Below, piece after piece: positions 8,680 through 16,445 of a DNA stretch of 64,000 nucleotides (position 1 is the stretch's first letter; each line of letters begins with the position of its first letter). Both the position numbers and the translations under genes were made by a program. Below the pieces are notes generated by a model that was given only the letters and a program-made list of their open reading frames with translations, did not search any database and had not been told where the DNA came from. This DNA is from Croceivirga thetidis (GTDB taxonomy: Bacteria; Bacteroidota; Bacteroidia; Flavobacteriales; Flavobacteriaceae): the NCBI RefSeq assembly GCF_012272815.1, contig NZ_JAAWWL010000001.1, positions 956,154 to 1,020,153 on the forward strand, written 5' to 3'.

Positions 8680-9444
8680 CTAGCCTTGGGCTATTTTCTC
8701 GTCCAATACCTTCATCGAATAATCATAACCAATAGTATACGCTTTCTCGATTCCCTTCTTATCCAACACCCCGATATTCTCTAATTCGGTAGGTTCAATT
8801 TGCAAATCACACTGCTGTAATTTGTCATGACTTGAAGCATAAACCATTAGTCCGGTAATTCTAGTTGCCAATTGAATGGAATTGCTCAGGTCTTTTTGCT
8901 CCAGCTTTCCTGCAATGCTCACATTGCTTCCAATTACAAAATCACTTTCCGCATCAACATATTCTTTTGGGAAATTATTCATGATTCCGCCATCAGCGTA
9001 CAAAATATCATCAATTAGTACAGGGCTAAATACTGGCGAAAGTGCGGCCGAGGCCAAAAGTGGTTTTATCAACTGGCCTTCACTAAATACTTTTTCCAAA
9101 CCATTTTGCATATCGGTTGCTACTACATACAACGGCTTTTTCAATGTAGCGAAAGAATCGTTTTCGAAGTGCTTTTTTAAAATAGGTGCGTATCTGTCCG
9201 TATTAATAAACCCTGGTTTCCCAAAAGCAAAAAAGCTATATTGAAATAGTGGTGTCTCCTTAAAAAATTGAAGCATAGTTTCAACAGGGGTGTCATTGGC
9301 ATAGAATGCCCCAACTAAGGCACCTATGCTACTCCCAGAAACCACTTTGGCCTCCAAACCATGTTCTTGCATGGCCTTAATCAAACCGATATGCGCCATA
9401 CCCCGAACGCCTCCGCCTGAAAGGACCAATCCAATTGAATTCAT
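8680..9444 (-). CDS. patatin-like phospholipase family protein
   Basis: A 254-residue serine lipase/esterase of the patatin fold. The oxyanion hole is GGGVRG (10-15), the nucleophile Ser39 lies in GSSIG and the catalytic Asp151 in DGG, giving a complete Ser-Asp dyad. There is no signal peptide, so it is probably cytoplasmic, like RssA/YchK-type proteins that act on acyl-lipids. The gene stands alone between the small lipoprotein and the divergent arsenosugar cluster. Confidence 0.9.
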   Translation of the reverse strand: MNSIGLVLSGGGVRGMAHIGLIKAMQEHGLEAKVVSGSSIGALVGAFYANDTPVETMLQFFKETPLFQYSFFAFGKPGFINTDRYAPILKKHFENDSFATLKKPLYVVATDMQNGLEKVFSEGQLIKPLLASAALSPVFSPVLIDDILYADGGIMNNFPKEYVDAESDFVIGSNVSIAGKLEQKDLSNSIQLATRITGLMVYASSHDKLQQCDLQIEPTELENIGVLDKKGIEKAYTIGYDYSMKVLDEKIAQG

Positions 9445-9466
9445 AATTGATTGTCAGTGTTTTGCG

Positions 9467-9474
9467 CAAAGTTA
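9467..9474 (-). promoter_or_regulatory. candidate -7 element of the patatin gene
   Basis: The complement reads TAACTTTG, matching TAnnTTTG, 22 bases before the patatin ATG. No TTG is found at the ideal upstream spacing, so confidence is limited. Confidence 0.35.
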
Positions 9475-9544
9475 TTTTGTTTTAACACTAGAATTGTAAA
9501 GAAAACTGTAATCTTTCCATGATTTTTAAGACCAAACCCCTTGT

Positions 9545-9556
9545 CGATAATTATCG
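9545..9556. repeat. 12-bp perfect palindrome upstream of the DUF2064 gene
   Basis: CGATAATTATCG is fully self-complementary and lies 27 bases before the DUF2064 start in the divergent spacer shared with the patatin gene. It is a candidate operator, though AT-rich palindromes of this length can occur by chance. Confidence 0.3.
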
Positions 9557-9583
9557 TATGTTTACTGAAGCGAGAAATATCCT

Positions 9584-10273
9584 TTGAAATCGTCACCAAA
9601 AAATACGGTCGCCATTTTGGTTTTTGCCAATTCATCCCTATTGGATGAGTCACGCAAGGGCATTCCGCATTCTCGGCAACTTTTTGATGAGTTAACAGAC
9701 GATGTCCTTAAAAAGGTAGAAAAAACAGGGCTTCCTTTCTACTTATGTGATGAGCGGCAACAAATAGGATCCGATTTTGGCACACGGTTTACCGCTGCAA
9801 TCCAAACTACTTTCGCCAAAGGTTTCGACAGCATCATAACTGTTGGTAATGACACTCCTCATTTAACTGTTGAAATGCTTTTGCAATCCCACAAGAACCT
9901 CATGGAAGGGAAAACGGTAATTGGACCAAGTAGCGATGGCGGAGTCTATCTTTTGGGAATTCATAAAAACAAATTTGACGCCCAATTATTCCGAGTGATG
10001 CCCTGGCAACAGGAAACTCTCTTTGATACCTTGGGTTTACATTTTTTGCGGAAAGGTATTTTACACCAACTACCGAAGTTGAATGACCTTGACTCTACAA
10101 AAGATATTCAGATTATTTTAGATACCAAGCAGCGACTTTCTGTGGCGCTAACCGGTCTCTTATTGCGATTGGTTCGAAAATCTAGGGCCGAAAGAACGCC
10201 TTATTTAGTTCAAACAATTTCTGGATTTCAAAACCCCAATTTCAATAAGGGCTCCCCTCTACACTTTCAATAA
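9584..10273 (+). CDS. DUF2064 protein, nucleotide-diphospho-sugar transferase-like (arsenosugar-associated)
   Basis: A 229-residue protein with an N-terminal strand TVAILVFANS, then IITVGNDTPHLT (equivalent to the GDxP metal/sugar site of the fold) and GPSSDGGVYLLGI, hallmarks of DUF2064 (a GT-A-like fold related to the TIGR04282 glycosyltransferase family of arsenosugar loci). It probably transfers or activates the ribose/glyceryl part of arsenosugars, but catalysis by this subgroup is not established to my knowledge. The start is TTG at 9584; an in-frame stop lies just upstream and no ATG is available near the N-terminus. It precedes the rest of the cluster by 121 bases. Confidence 0.75.
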   Translation: MKSSPKNTVAILVFANSSLLDESRKGIPHSRQLFDELTDDVLKKVEKTGLPFYLCDERQQIGSDFGTRFTAAIQTTFAKGFDSIITVGNDTPHLTVEMLLQSHKNLMEGKTVIGPSSDGGVYLLGIHKNKFDAQLFRVMPWQQETLFDTLGLHFLRKGILHQLPKLNDLDSTKDIQIILDTKQRLSVALTGLLLRLVRKSRAERTPYLVQTISGFQNPNFNKGSPLHFQ

Positions 10274-10306
10274 ATCACATATCATCAATACTGTTAGCGT
10301 TCAAAT

Positions 10307-10326
10307 TTTTGGTCAGTCGGTCAAAA
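10307..10326. promoter_or_regulatory. candidate TetR-family operator before the arsenosugar operon
   Basis: TTTTGGTCAGTCGGTCAAAA has inverted TTTTG/CAAAA ends and a GGTC-GTC-GGTC core; on the other strand it reads TTTTGACCGACTGACCAAAA. TetR-family regulators commonly bind GACC-rich imperfect palindromes like this. It lies 69 bases before the AhpD-like gene, and a TetR gene ends the same cluster. Binding is inferred, not shown. Confidence 0.5.
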
Positions 10327-10394
10327 TTAGTTGAGTATGAACGCTTCGTTTGGCCTGTATCAGGCAAATCTATTTTTAAAACTAAAAAACCATC

Positions 10395-10730
10395 ATGGCA
10401 AATTCATATTACGACCCAGCAGATTTAAGAAAATTTGGAAAAATAACTGAGTGGAGTGAGGAACTTGGAACAAAGTTTTTTGACTACTACGGAAAGGTTT
10501 TCGAAGAGGGTGCCCTGAGCGCGCGAGAAAAATCATTAATTGCCTTGGCCGTTGCCCATGTTGTCAAATGCCCTTATTGCATAGATGCCTATACCAAAGA
10601 TGGCCTACAACGAGGAATTACCAAAGAAGAAATGATGGAGGCTGTTCACGCCGGTGCAGCCATAGAAAGCGGAGCAACACTGGTTCACGGCGTACAAATG
10701 ATGAATAAGTACAATAAATTATCAATGTAG
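10395..10730 (+). CDS. arsenosugar biosynthesis-associated peroxidase-like protein (AhpD fold)
   Basis: A 111-residue AhpD/carboxymuconolactone-decarboxylase-type protein. The motif SLIALAVAHVVKCPYCIDAYT holds the redox CxxC and nearby acidic and polar residues of the AhpD active site. Members of this subfamily are repeatedly found next to arsS and arsM, and probably serve thiol redox steps on arsenicals or protect from peroxide. It starts the tight run AhpD-arsS-arsM: the next gene begins 3 bases after its stop. Confidence 0.85.
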   Translation: MANSYYDPADLRKFGKITEWSEELGTKFFDYYGKVFEEGALSAREKSLIALAVAHVVKCPYCIDAYTKDGLQRGITKEEMMEAVHAGAAIESGATLVHGVQMMNKYNKLSM

Positions 10731-10733
10731 ATT

Positions 10734-11822
10734 ATGGCTGAAAGTATAATGAACGAAGTAAAAAAGGCTTCTAAAAAATCACTGAAGGCTCGCGATGGAG
10801 AACTTGCTTCGATTAACAAGCAACTTGACATCTTAAATGGGGGTCTTTTTGCAGAAGGAGAACTTCCGTATTTCAAGGACAAAATTGCTGAAATAGGGCA
10901 TTTTCCCCTGAAGCCAAAAAAACTTGAAATTCTTCAAATAAATGTGGGGTACATGTGTAATCAGGTATGTGAACACTGCCATGTGGATGCCGGTCCTGAC
11001 CGCAAGGAAATCATGACCCGTGAAACTATGGAATTGTGCCTTGAAGTCATTCGAAATACCGGAGCACATACCCTTGATTTGACCGGCGGAGCCCCTGAAA
11101 TGAATCCGAATTTTCGTTGGTTCGTAGAAGAAGCTGCAAAAGCAGGTATTCAAGACTTTATTGTTCGTTCCAACTTGACGATTATTCGGGCCAATAAGAA
11201 ATATTATGATTTGCCTGACTTCTTTAAAGCACATAATGTACATGTCGTGTCGTCGATGCCGCACTACACTCGAGGCAAAACGGACAAGCAGCGTGGTGAT
11301 GGAGTGTTTGATAAGTCAATAAAAGCCCTTCAAGAGCTTAATGCAAGAGGCTATGGAATGCCTGGCAGTGATTTGCGCCTCGACTTGGTCTATAATCCAT
11401 CAGGGGCCTTTCTACCTGGCGACCAAGCAGCTATGGAAAAGGACTTTAAAAAAGCCCTTGATGAAGATTTTGGCATTCAGTTTCACAATCTTTTTGCAAT
11501 CACAAATTTGCCTATATCCCGGTTTTTAGATTACCTCATTGCTTCTGACAACTACGAGGACTACATGTATGCTTTGGTTGAGGCTTACAATCCTTCAGCC
11601 GTTGCAAACGTCATGTGTACCAATACAATCTCCGTAAGTTGGGATGGTTGGTTATATGATTGTGATTTTAATCAAATGTTGGACATGAAAGTAGCCAGCA
11701 AGGTCAAACATATTAAAGATTACAACGAGGATATTTTAAACGATAGAAACATCATTATTTCACAGCACTGTTACGGCTGTACTGCGGGCGCAGGAAGCAG
11801 TTGTCAAGGTACAGTTGCCTAA
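10734..11822 (+). CDS. arsS: arsenosugar biosynthesis radical SAM protein ArsS
   Basis: A 362-residue radical SAM enzyme that is thought to attach the S-adenosylmethionine-derived 5'-deoxyadenosyl group to dimethylated arsenic, giving the arsenosugar precursor. The 4Fe-4S site is Cys75-x3-Cys79-x2-Cys82 (CNQVCEHC), followed by the SAM-binding LDLTGGAPEMN. The C-terminal Cys-rich domain (around residues 297-360) has DGWLYDCDFNQM and ends CYGCTAGAGSSC. Some homologues carry selenocysteine near the C-terminus; this copy uses cysteine throughout. It lies between the AhpD-like gene and arsM in one operon. Confidence 0.92.
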   Translation: MAESIMNEVKKASKKSLKARDGELASINKQLDILNGGLFAEGELPYFKDKIAEIGHFPLKPKKLEILQINVGYMCNQVCEHCHVDAGPDRKEIMTRETMELCLEVIRNTGAHTLDLTGGAPEMNPNFRWFVEEAAKAGIQDFIVRSNLTIIRANKKYYDLPDFFKAHNVHVVSSMPHYTRGKTDKQRGDGVFDKSIKALQELNARGYGMPGSDLRLDLVYNPSGAFLPGDQAAMEKDFKKALDEDFGIQFHNLFAITNLPISRFLDYLIASDNYEDYMYALVEAYNPSAVANVMCTNTISVSWDGWLYDCDFNQMLDMKVASKVKHIKDYNEDILNDRNIIISQHCYGCTAGAGSSCQGTVA

Positions 11823-11848
11823 TACCAAGAACACAAAAAACAGATTCA

Positions 11849-12817
11849 ATGAGCTATTTAGAAGCAACAAACGATTTATATAGAGAAGCAGCACTAACTC
11901 CAGATGTAGGACTTTGCTGCACCACTAATCCTATTTGGGAGTTACCCGGACTTAAGATTCCGAAAATTATGCAGGAAATGAACTATGGCTGTGGAAGTAC
12001 AGTTCATGCAAGAGACTTATCGAACAATCCTAAAATGCTTTATGTAGGTGTTGGCGGTGGAATGGAATTGCTCCAATTTTCCTATTTCAATCGTCAAAAA
12101 GGAGGCGTAGTTGGTGTTGACGTAGTAGATGAAATGCTTGAAGCAAGCCGTAATAATTTTAAAATTGCTGAAGCGGAAAACGATTGGTTTAAGTCTGATT
12201 TTGTTGAGCTTAGAAAAGGGGATGCTTTGAATTTACCGATTGAGGACAACACCATTGACGTTGCCGCTCAAAACTGCCTCTTCAATATTTTTAAGGAAGA
12301 AGATTTAAAACGCGCCATTGAAGAAATGTATCGCGTGCTTAAGCCACATGGTAAACTGGTGATGAGCGACCCTACCTGCGAGCAAGAAATGAACGATACT
12401 TTGAGAAACGATGACCGGCTTCGCGCATTATGTCTGAGTGGCAGTCTACCTATCGAGCAATACGTAAAAGCATTGACCGATGTAGGCTTTGGTACCATTG
12501 AGATTCGGGCAAGAAAACCTTACCGCATCCTAGATCCAAAAAATTATCCAACAGATGAATTGATTTATATTGAATCAATTGAAGTTGCAGCCATCAAAGA
12601 TCCAATGCCTGAAGACGGACCTTGCGTGTTTACGGGAAAAGCAGCCATCTATTTTGGAAATGAGGACTACTTTGATGACAACAAGGGACATGTGCTCTTA
12701 AAAAATCAACCTTTGGCCGTTTGCGACAAAACCGCTGGGGCACTTGGTTCTTTGGGCCGTGATGACATCTTTATTAGTGAGTCAACTTTTCACTATGATG
12801 GTGGGGGTTGTTGTTAG
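11849..12817 (+). CDS. arsM: arsenosugar biosynthesis arsenite methyltransferase ArsM
   Basis: A 322-residue SAM-dependent methyltransferase that methylates arsenite, supplying dimethylarsenic to ArsS. The N-terminus has GLCCTTNPIW (Cys23, Cys24) and MNYGCGSTV; the SAM site is MLYVGVGGGMELL; further cysteines suited to arsenic binding are in AAQNCLFNIF, SDPTCEQ and RALCLSGS. It ends in GGGCC. The ATG at 11849 is chosen because the in-frame extension back to 11801 overlaps arsS and lacks family resemblance. The spacing to arsS is 26 bases. Confidence 0.92.
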   Translation: MSYLEATNDLYREAALTPDVGLCCTTNPIWELPGLKIPKIMQEMNYGCGSTVHARDLSNNPKMLYVGVGGGMELLQFSYFNRQKGGVVGVDVVDEMLEASRNNFKIAEAENDWFKSDFVELRKGDALNLPIEDNTIDVAAQNCLFNIFKEEDLKRAIEEMYRVLKPHGKLVMSDPTCEQEMNDTLRNDDRLRALCLSGSLPIEQYVKALTDVGFGTIEIRARKPYRILDPKNYPTDELIYIESIEVAAIKDPMPEDGPCVFTGKAAIYFGNEDYFDDNKGHVLLKNQPLAVCDKTAGALGSLGRDDIFISESTFHYDGGGCC

Positions 12818-12963
12818 AAAATAACGAACAATGGTTATTAGGGACTAGAAGATGTGCATCCAATCGATACTTAATCTCCTTTGGTCGCTTAAAATTTTCT
12901 TGATGATATTTTTTAACGAACTTTGAGAATACGATTATCACCATATTTTAGTCCCAAATTCAT

Positions 12964-13572
12964 ATGGATAATACACTTATAAGTAATCAGCCTGTTAACC
13001 TATTGCGCGCTAAAGGATTAGAGATTTTTCATCGAAAAGGTTACTATGGAACTTCAGATGAAGAGCTGTTTGAAAAGCTCATGATTTCTCGAGAAGAGTT
13101 TAAATCCCATTTTACTTCTAAAGAAGACTTTTTCATAGGTATTCTTGAGAATTTAGTTCTGCAGCGTATGCAGAAGTTTTTAATTGAACCTTTGAGTCAT
13201 AAACAAAGTCCATTCCCCCTAATTTTAGAGGCTTTTGGAAATGCAATTAACGTTGCAATAGCTAATGAGTCTGACCGAGGTTCCATGTTGGGAAATTTTA
13301 TTAATGAATTTGCTGGCAAGAATGTACGAATCTCAAAACACCTCAGAGATATCATTAGAATCTGGGAAGTAAATATCATTAGCCTACTCAAAAAGGGAAT
13401 GAATGACGGATTCATCAATCCCCATGTTGACTGCGAAGCAGCTGCAGATTTTATTTTGGCTTCATATTTTGGCACAAGGACTCTAATGACCTTAGGCAAT
13501 AAAACGGCACTTAAACACAGTTTTAATAGGCAATTGAGCAGTTATTTTTATTCGTTGGCACGAACGGAATAA
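12964..13572 (+). CDS. TetR/AcrR family transcriptional regulator of the arsenosugar cluster
   Basis: A 202-residue regulator. The N-terminal helix-turn-helix covers roughly residues 14-60 (LEIFHRKGYYGTSDEELF, then SKEDFFIGILENLV), and the C-terminal helical domain resembles TetR ligand-binding and dimer domains (YFGTRTLMTL). It follows arsM by 146 bases on the same strand and is the obvious candidate regulator of the cluster, perhaps through the GACC palindrome at 10307-10326. It lacks an evident vicinal Cys pair, so direct arsenite sensing as in ArsR is not suggested. Confidence 0.82.
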   Translation: MDNTLISNQPVNLLRAKGLEIFHRKGYYGTSDEELFEKLMISREEFKSHFTSKEDFFIGILENLVLQRMQKFLIEPLSHKQSPFPLILEAFGNAINVAIANESDRGSMLGNFINEFAGKNVRISKHLRDIIRIWEVNIISLLKKGMNDGFINPHVDCEAAADFILASYFGTRTLMTLGNKTALKHSFNRQLSSYFYSLARTE

Positions 13573-13573
13573 C

Positions 13574-14614
13574 TTACGACCTTAATACCTCTTGAATTTT
13601 TATAACCAACTGATTCGGTTCGATGGTCGCGATGGCATTTTCGTAACCATTTGGGAACTTATTCCCATAAACCGAGGTGGGAATTAAGGGATATTTTTCC
13701 CTATCAGCAACCAACTGATTCTTTTTGGGTTGACCAATAGGTGCAAAGCCCAAACAAGGATGAGTCACCCCCCAAAGTGTTACAACCGGTATATTGAAAT
13801 TAGCGGCCAGATGACCATTACCGCTATCTGTAGAAATCATTAAATCTAAATTGGAAATAATTGCCAACTCTTCATCAAAGCTGAGAACACCAGCAAGATT
13901 TTGAACTGAAGGTCCAGAGACTTTTGCCAAATTTTGTAGTTGATCTTTCTCACTTTTGCCACCTCCGAACAATAAGATTTGACAGTCAATAACTTTAGTA
14001 AGTTTAGAAATTGTTTCTTGCAACAAGTCAAGCGGATAAGCCTTGCTTTTAAACGAAGCGAAAGGAGCTATACCAATTAGTATATTATAGTTTTGTTTGA
14101 AGTTTTGAGGAAGATTTTTTTTATGTAATTGATCTAATTTCTTCATTTCAAGTTCAAAGCCTAACTGTTCGAAAACCTCAGCATAACGTTGATGTGTTGA
14201 CCTTAATTGAATTAACTTTTTTGAAGCGTCCCAAACAGTTAACTTTTTCTTCTCACTGCGGCCTTTGTTAAGCTTTTTAGATTTAACACCAACAACGGAA
14301 AATAGAAATCGCAGTATTTTACTTCTCAGAACATTATGCAAGTCGACGACTGCATCAACTTTATATTGCCTTAATTCTTTAAAGATTTTAAAGATTCCTA
14401 TTACGCCTTTATGCTTTCCTTTTACATCAACCGAATGTATGTTGACATTATTTAATTTAGAAAAGATTGGTGAAAAGTTAGATTTTGTTAAAAAGACAAC
14501 TTTTGTATTTGGGTACTTTTTATGAAATGCCAATAACACAGGAACAGTCATGGCTACATCACCCATGGCAGATAGCCTAATGACCAGAAGGGTGCTATGC
14601 TCCTTTCTCGCCAC
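13574..14614 (-). CDS. glycosyltransferase family 9 (heptosyltransferase-like)
   Basis: A 346-residue GT-B glycosyltransferase. The N-terminal LLVIRLSAMGDVAMTVPVL and the C-terminal NLDLMISTDSGNGHLAAN plus PVVTLWGVTHP are the signature motifs of ADP-heptose:LPS heptosyltransferases (GT9). It likely adds a sugar to the lipid A-core of LPS. The start is GTG at 14614, supported by the normal spacing to the RLSAMGD motif; it overlaps the DUF4254 gene by 20 bases. It converges on the TetR gene with one base between them. Confidence 0.9.
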   Translation of the reverse strand: MARKEHSTLLVIRLSAMGDVAMTVPVLLAFHKKYPNTKVVFLTKSNFSPIFSKLNNVNIHSVDVKGKHKGVIGIFKIFKELRQYKVDAVVDLHNVLRSKILRFLFSVVGVKSKKLNKGRSEKKKLTVWDASKKLIQLRSTHQRYAEVFEQLGFELEMKKLDQLHKKNLPQNFKQNYNILIGIAPFASFKSKAYPLDLLQETISKLTKVIDCQILLFGGGKSEKDQLQNLAKVSGPSVQNLAGVLSFDEELAIISNLDLMISTDSGNGHLAANFNIPVVTLWGVTHPCLGFAPIGQPKKNQLVADREKYPLIPTSVYGNKFPNGYENAIATIEPNQLVIKIQEVLRS

Positions 14615-15203
14615 GAAGAATTGGATTCATTTCATCATCATTGTACATTTTCATCTGGCGATAAACTTTCATGTACTTTTTACCTTCAGAGATGTCTTCT
14701 AACAATTGGTCAATCGCAGTTGATAAATCCCTTTTTTGTTCAGTCAGAACCCCAAGTTTAGACTTGCACTTTTCGATATGTTCCGCTGTGGCATCATCAC
14801 GATTTACCTCCTCTTTCATATGATAAATCTTAAGAGCCAAAATAGATAGTCTATCAATTGCCCAAGCAGGACTTTCGGTATTTATCGTTGCATTTTTCAA
14901 TAATTCAACCGAACGGTATTTTTTTAGAAAATAATCATCAATGTGTTCAACTAAATCGGTCCGGTCTTGATTGCTCGCATCAATCTTTCGCTTTAAGACC
15001 AATGCATCCTCTGGTTTAATGTTAGGATCCCTGATAATATCTTCATAATGCCATTGAACGGTGTCAATCCAATTTTTTCGGTACAATAAACTTTCTAAAC
15101 TATGTTCGGGATACGGATTCGAAAAAGGTTGATCAACACTGTCAATAACATGATATGTTTCAATGCTCTCATCAAAAATTTTAAAAGCTGTACTGCTTAT
15201 CAT
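14595..15203 (-). CDS. DUF4254 domain protein
   Basis: A 202-residue, mostly helical, charged cytoplasmic protein, beginning MISSTAFKIFDESIETYHVI and containing QWHYEDIIRDPNI and ILALKIYHMKEE. This is the DUF4254 pattern; the family is regularly found beside GT9 glycosyltransferases in Bacteroidota, suggesting a role in LPS core synthesis. No catalytic motif is visible. The start overlaps nothing upstream, and the 3' end overlaps the GT9 gene by 20 bases, so the two are probably co-translated. Confidence 0.85.
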   Translation of the reverse strand: MISSTAFKIFDESIETYHVIDSVDQPFSNPYPEHSLESLLYRKNWIDTVQWHYEDIIRDPNIKPEDALVLKRKIDASNQDRTDLVEHIDDYFLKKYRSVELLKNATINTESPAWAIDRLSILALKIYHMKEEVNRDDATAEHIEKCKSKLGVLTEQKRDLSTAIDQLLEDISEGKKYMKVYRQMKMYNDDEMNPILRGEKGA

Positions 15204-15242
15204 GAAAAAAATTTTTCAAATATACCCATTATCATAAATCGC

Positions 15243-16184
15243 CTAACTAAAAAGCTTCCAGATGCTGATTGAAATCGGAGCAATTATTACAAATAACAAC
15301 ACATATTCCTTTAAACGTTTTCTCCTGAATATTTGAAAGTAGTTAGTGATGAACAAGGAAACCGGACAAAAAGTAAATAAGATTGCTCCCAAGCCAAGTT
15401 CTGGACCCAAACTTATTAGCGTCAATATGATTCCTACAATGAAAAACAGAAACAACATTCGTAGCTCAAGTACACGTCCTTTGCCAATTGCCCGAAGTCT
15501 ACCAAAGACTATAAAAAGCAAAATCACGTTCGCTAGCACGTATAAGGTTAACCGGGTATAACTCTCAAAGTTAAATTCTTCAAAGACACCCTCAGGCATT
15601 AATATCGTATAGTGCTGTCTAAAAAACTCAGAACTTGAAAAAAGCAAACCAATTGATACGCTGATTAAGCTAAATGCGACAATAGCAGCCAGTGGCATTA
15701 ACCAATTTCTCAAATTATTTGCTGCATAAAAGAAAATTGAAAATAGTATTGGAATAAAAAATAAGATAGTGGATGTGTAAAATATACTTGCAATACATAT
15801 CCAAAAAGAAGCATTAAAAAAATTAAAATTATTGCGTTTAGAAGTATCAACAGTCAGGATTTCTTGAACTGATAACAAAACAAAGAAGTTGCTCAATATT
15901 AGCTTAGAACTCAACAAAACCTCAGAGAACGCGGTAATCAACAAAATGAAAAAAAGTAAAGGAAATGTGCTGGTTTCAGTGAGATTCGCTTTTCTAGCAA
16001 TCTCATTTACCAGATAAATCTGTAAAACCAAAAAAATAAAACTAACTCCAACATTTAAAAAGTCAATGCTAATTTGATCCTGTAAGGATTCAACATAAAA
16101 TCTGAAAACGAAAAAACCAAACAAAAAACTAAGCAAGACAACATAATTAATTGGTTTTGTTCCCTCAAAAAATCTTGAAATCAT
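15243..16184 (-). CDS. DUF6427-type integral membrane protein
   Basis: A 313-residue protein with about eight to nine hydrophobic helices and almost no soluble domain. It starts MISRFFEGTKPINYVVLLSF, the usual beginning of the flavobacterial DUF6427 family as I recall it. It is divergent from the DUF6341 gene; the two families recur together next to purD and upp in flavobacteria. Function unknown; possibly an envelope or lipid-linked process given the downstream DUF4254 and GT9 genes on the same strand. Confidence 0.78.
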   Translation of the reverse strand: MISRFFEGTKPINYVVLLSFLFGFFVFRFYVESLQDQISIDFLNVGVSFIFLVLQIYLVNEIARKANLTETSTFPLLFFILLITAFSEVLLSSKLILSNFFVLLSVQEILTVDTSKRNNFNFFNASFWICIASIFYTSTILFFIPILFSIFFYAANNLRNWLMPLAAIVAFSLISVSIGLLFSSSEFFRQHYTILMPEGVFEEFNFESYTRLTLYVLANVILLFIVFGRLRAIGKGRVLELRMLFLFFIVGIILTLISLGPELGLGAILFTFCPVSLFITNYFQIFRRKRLKEYVLLFVIIAPISISIWKLFS

Positions 16185-16204
16185 TGTAGGTTTTCTTAAT
16201 TTTG
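16175..16204 (+). promoter_or_regulatory. Bacteroidota sigma-A promoter of the DUF6341 gene
   Basis: TTG (16175-16177), exactly 19 bases, then TAATTTTG (16197-16204): a full match to TTG-N19-TAnnTTTG, 19 bases before the ATG at 16224. The upstream box lies within the first codons of the divergent DUF6427 gene. Confidence 0.7.
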
Positions 16205-16223
16205 CATTTAAATATACTTAGAG

Positions 16224-16445
16224 ATGAGCACCTTTTTCTACGGAATCGAAGATCTATTTGTAAATTATCTTTTTTGGCCTTACGATACCTTTCGTGCAAT
16301 GACAAACTGGTGGACCTCAAACTCCATCAATTGGATTTTTGTAATTATTGGTGCTGTTGCCTTTTATTATTGGATGGGGCAATTGAACATCTTTAACAAA
16401 AACAACGAGGAAGACAAAACTATTTCCTCACATTCCTATCTATAG
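16224..16445 (+). CDS. small membrane protein, DUF6341-like
   Basis: A 73-residue protein with one clear membrane helix (WIFVIIGAVAFYYWMGQL) and an aromatic N-terminal half (FFYGIEDLFVNYLFWPYD). The start at 16224 (MSTFFYGIEDL) sits 19 bases after a perfect promoter, which rules out the alternative frame starting at 16202. It is divergent from DUF6427 and converges with purD, overlapping that gene's end by six bases. Function unknown. Confidence 0.8.
   Translation: MSTFFYGIEDLFVNYLFWPYDTFRAMTNWWTSNSINWIFVIIGAVAFYYWMGQLNIFNKNNEEDKTISSHSYL

Noticed and set aside
9441-9653. Minus-strand frame of 70 codons between the patatin and DUF2064 genes
   Set aside because: Overlaps the DUF2064 start antisense and the patatin leader; no homologous features.
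10833-11264. Minus-strand frame of 143 codons
   Set aside because: Lies wholly opposite arsS, which carries the complete radical SAM motif.
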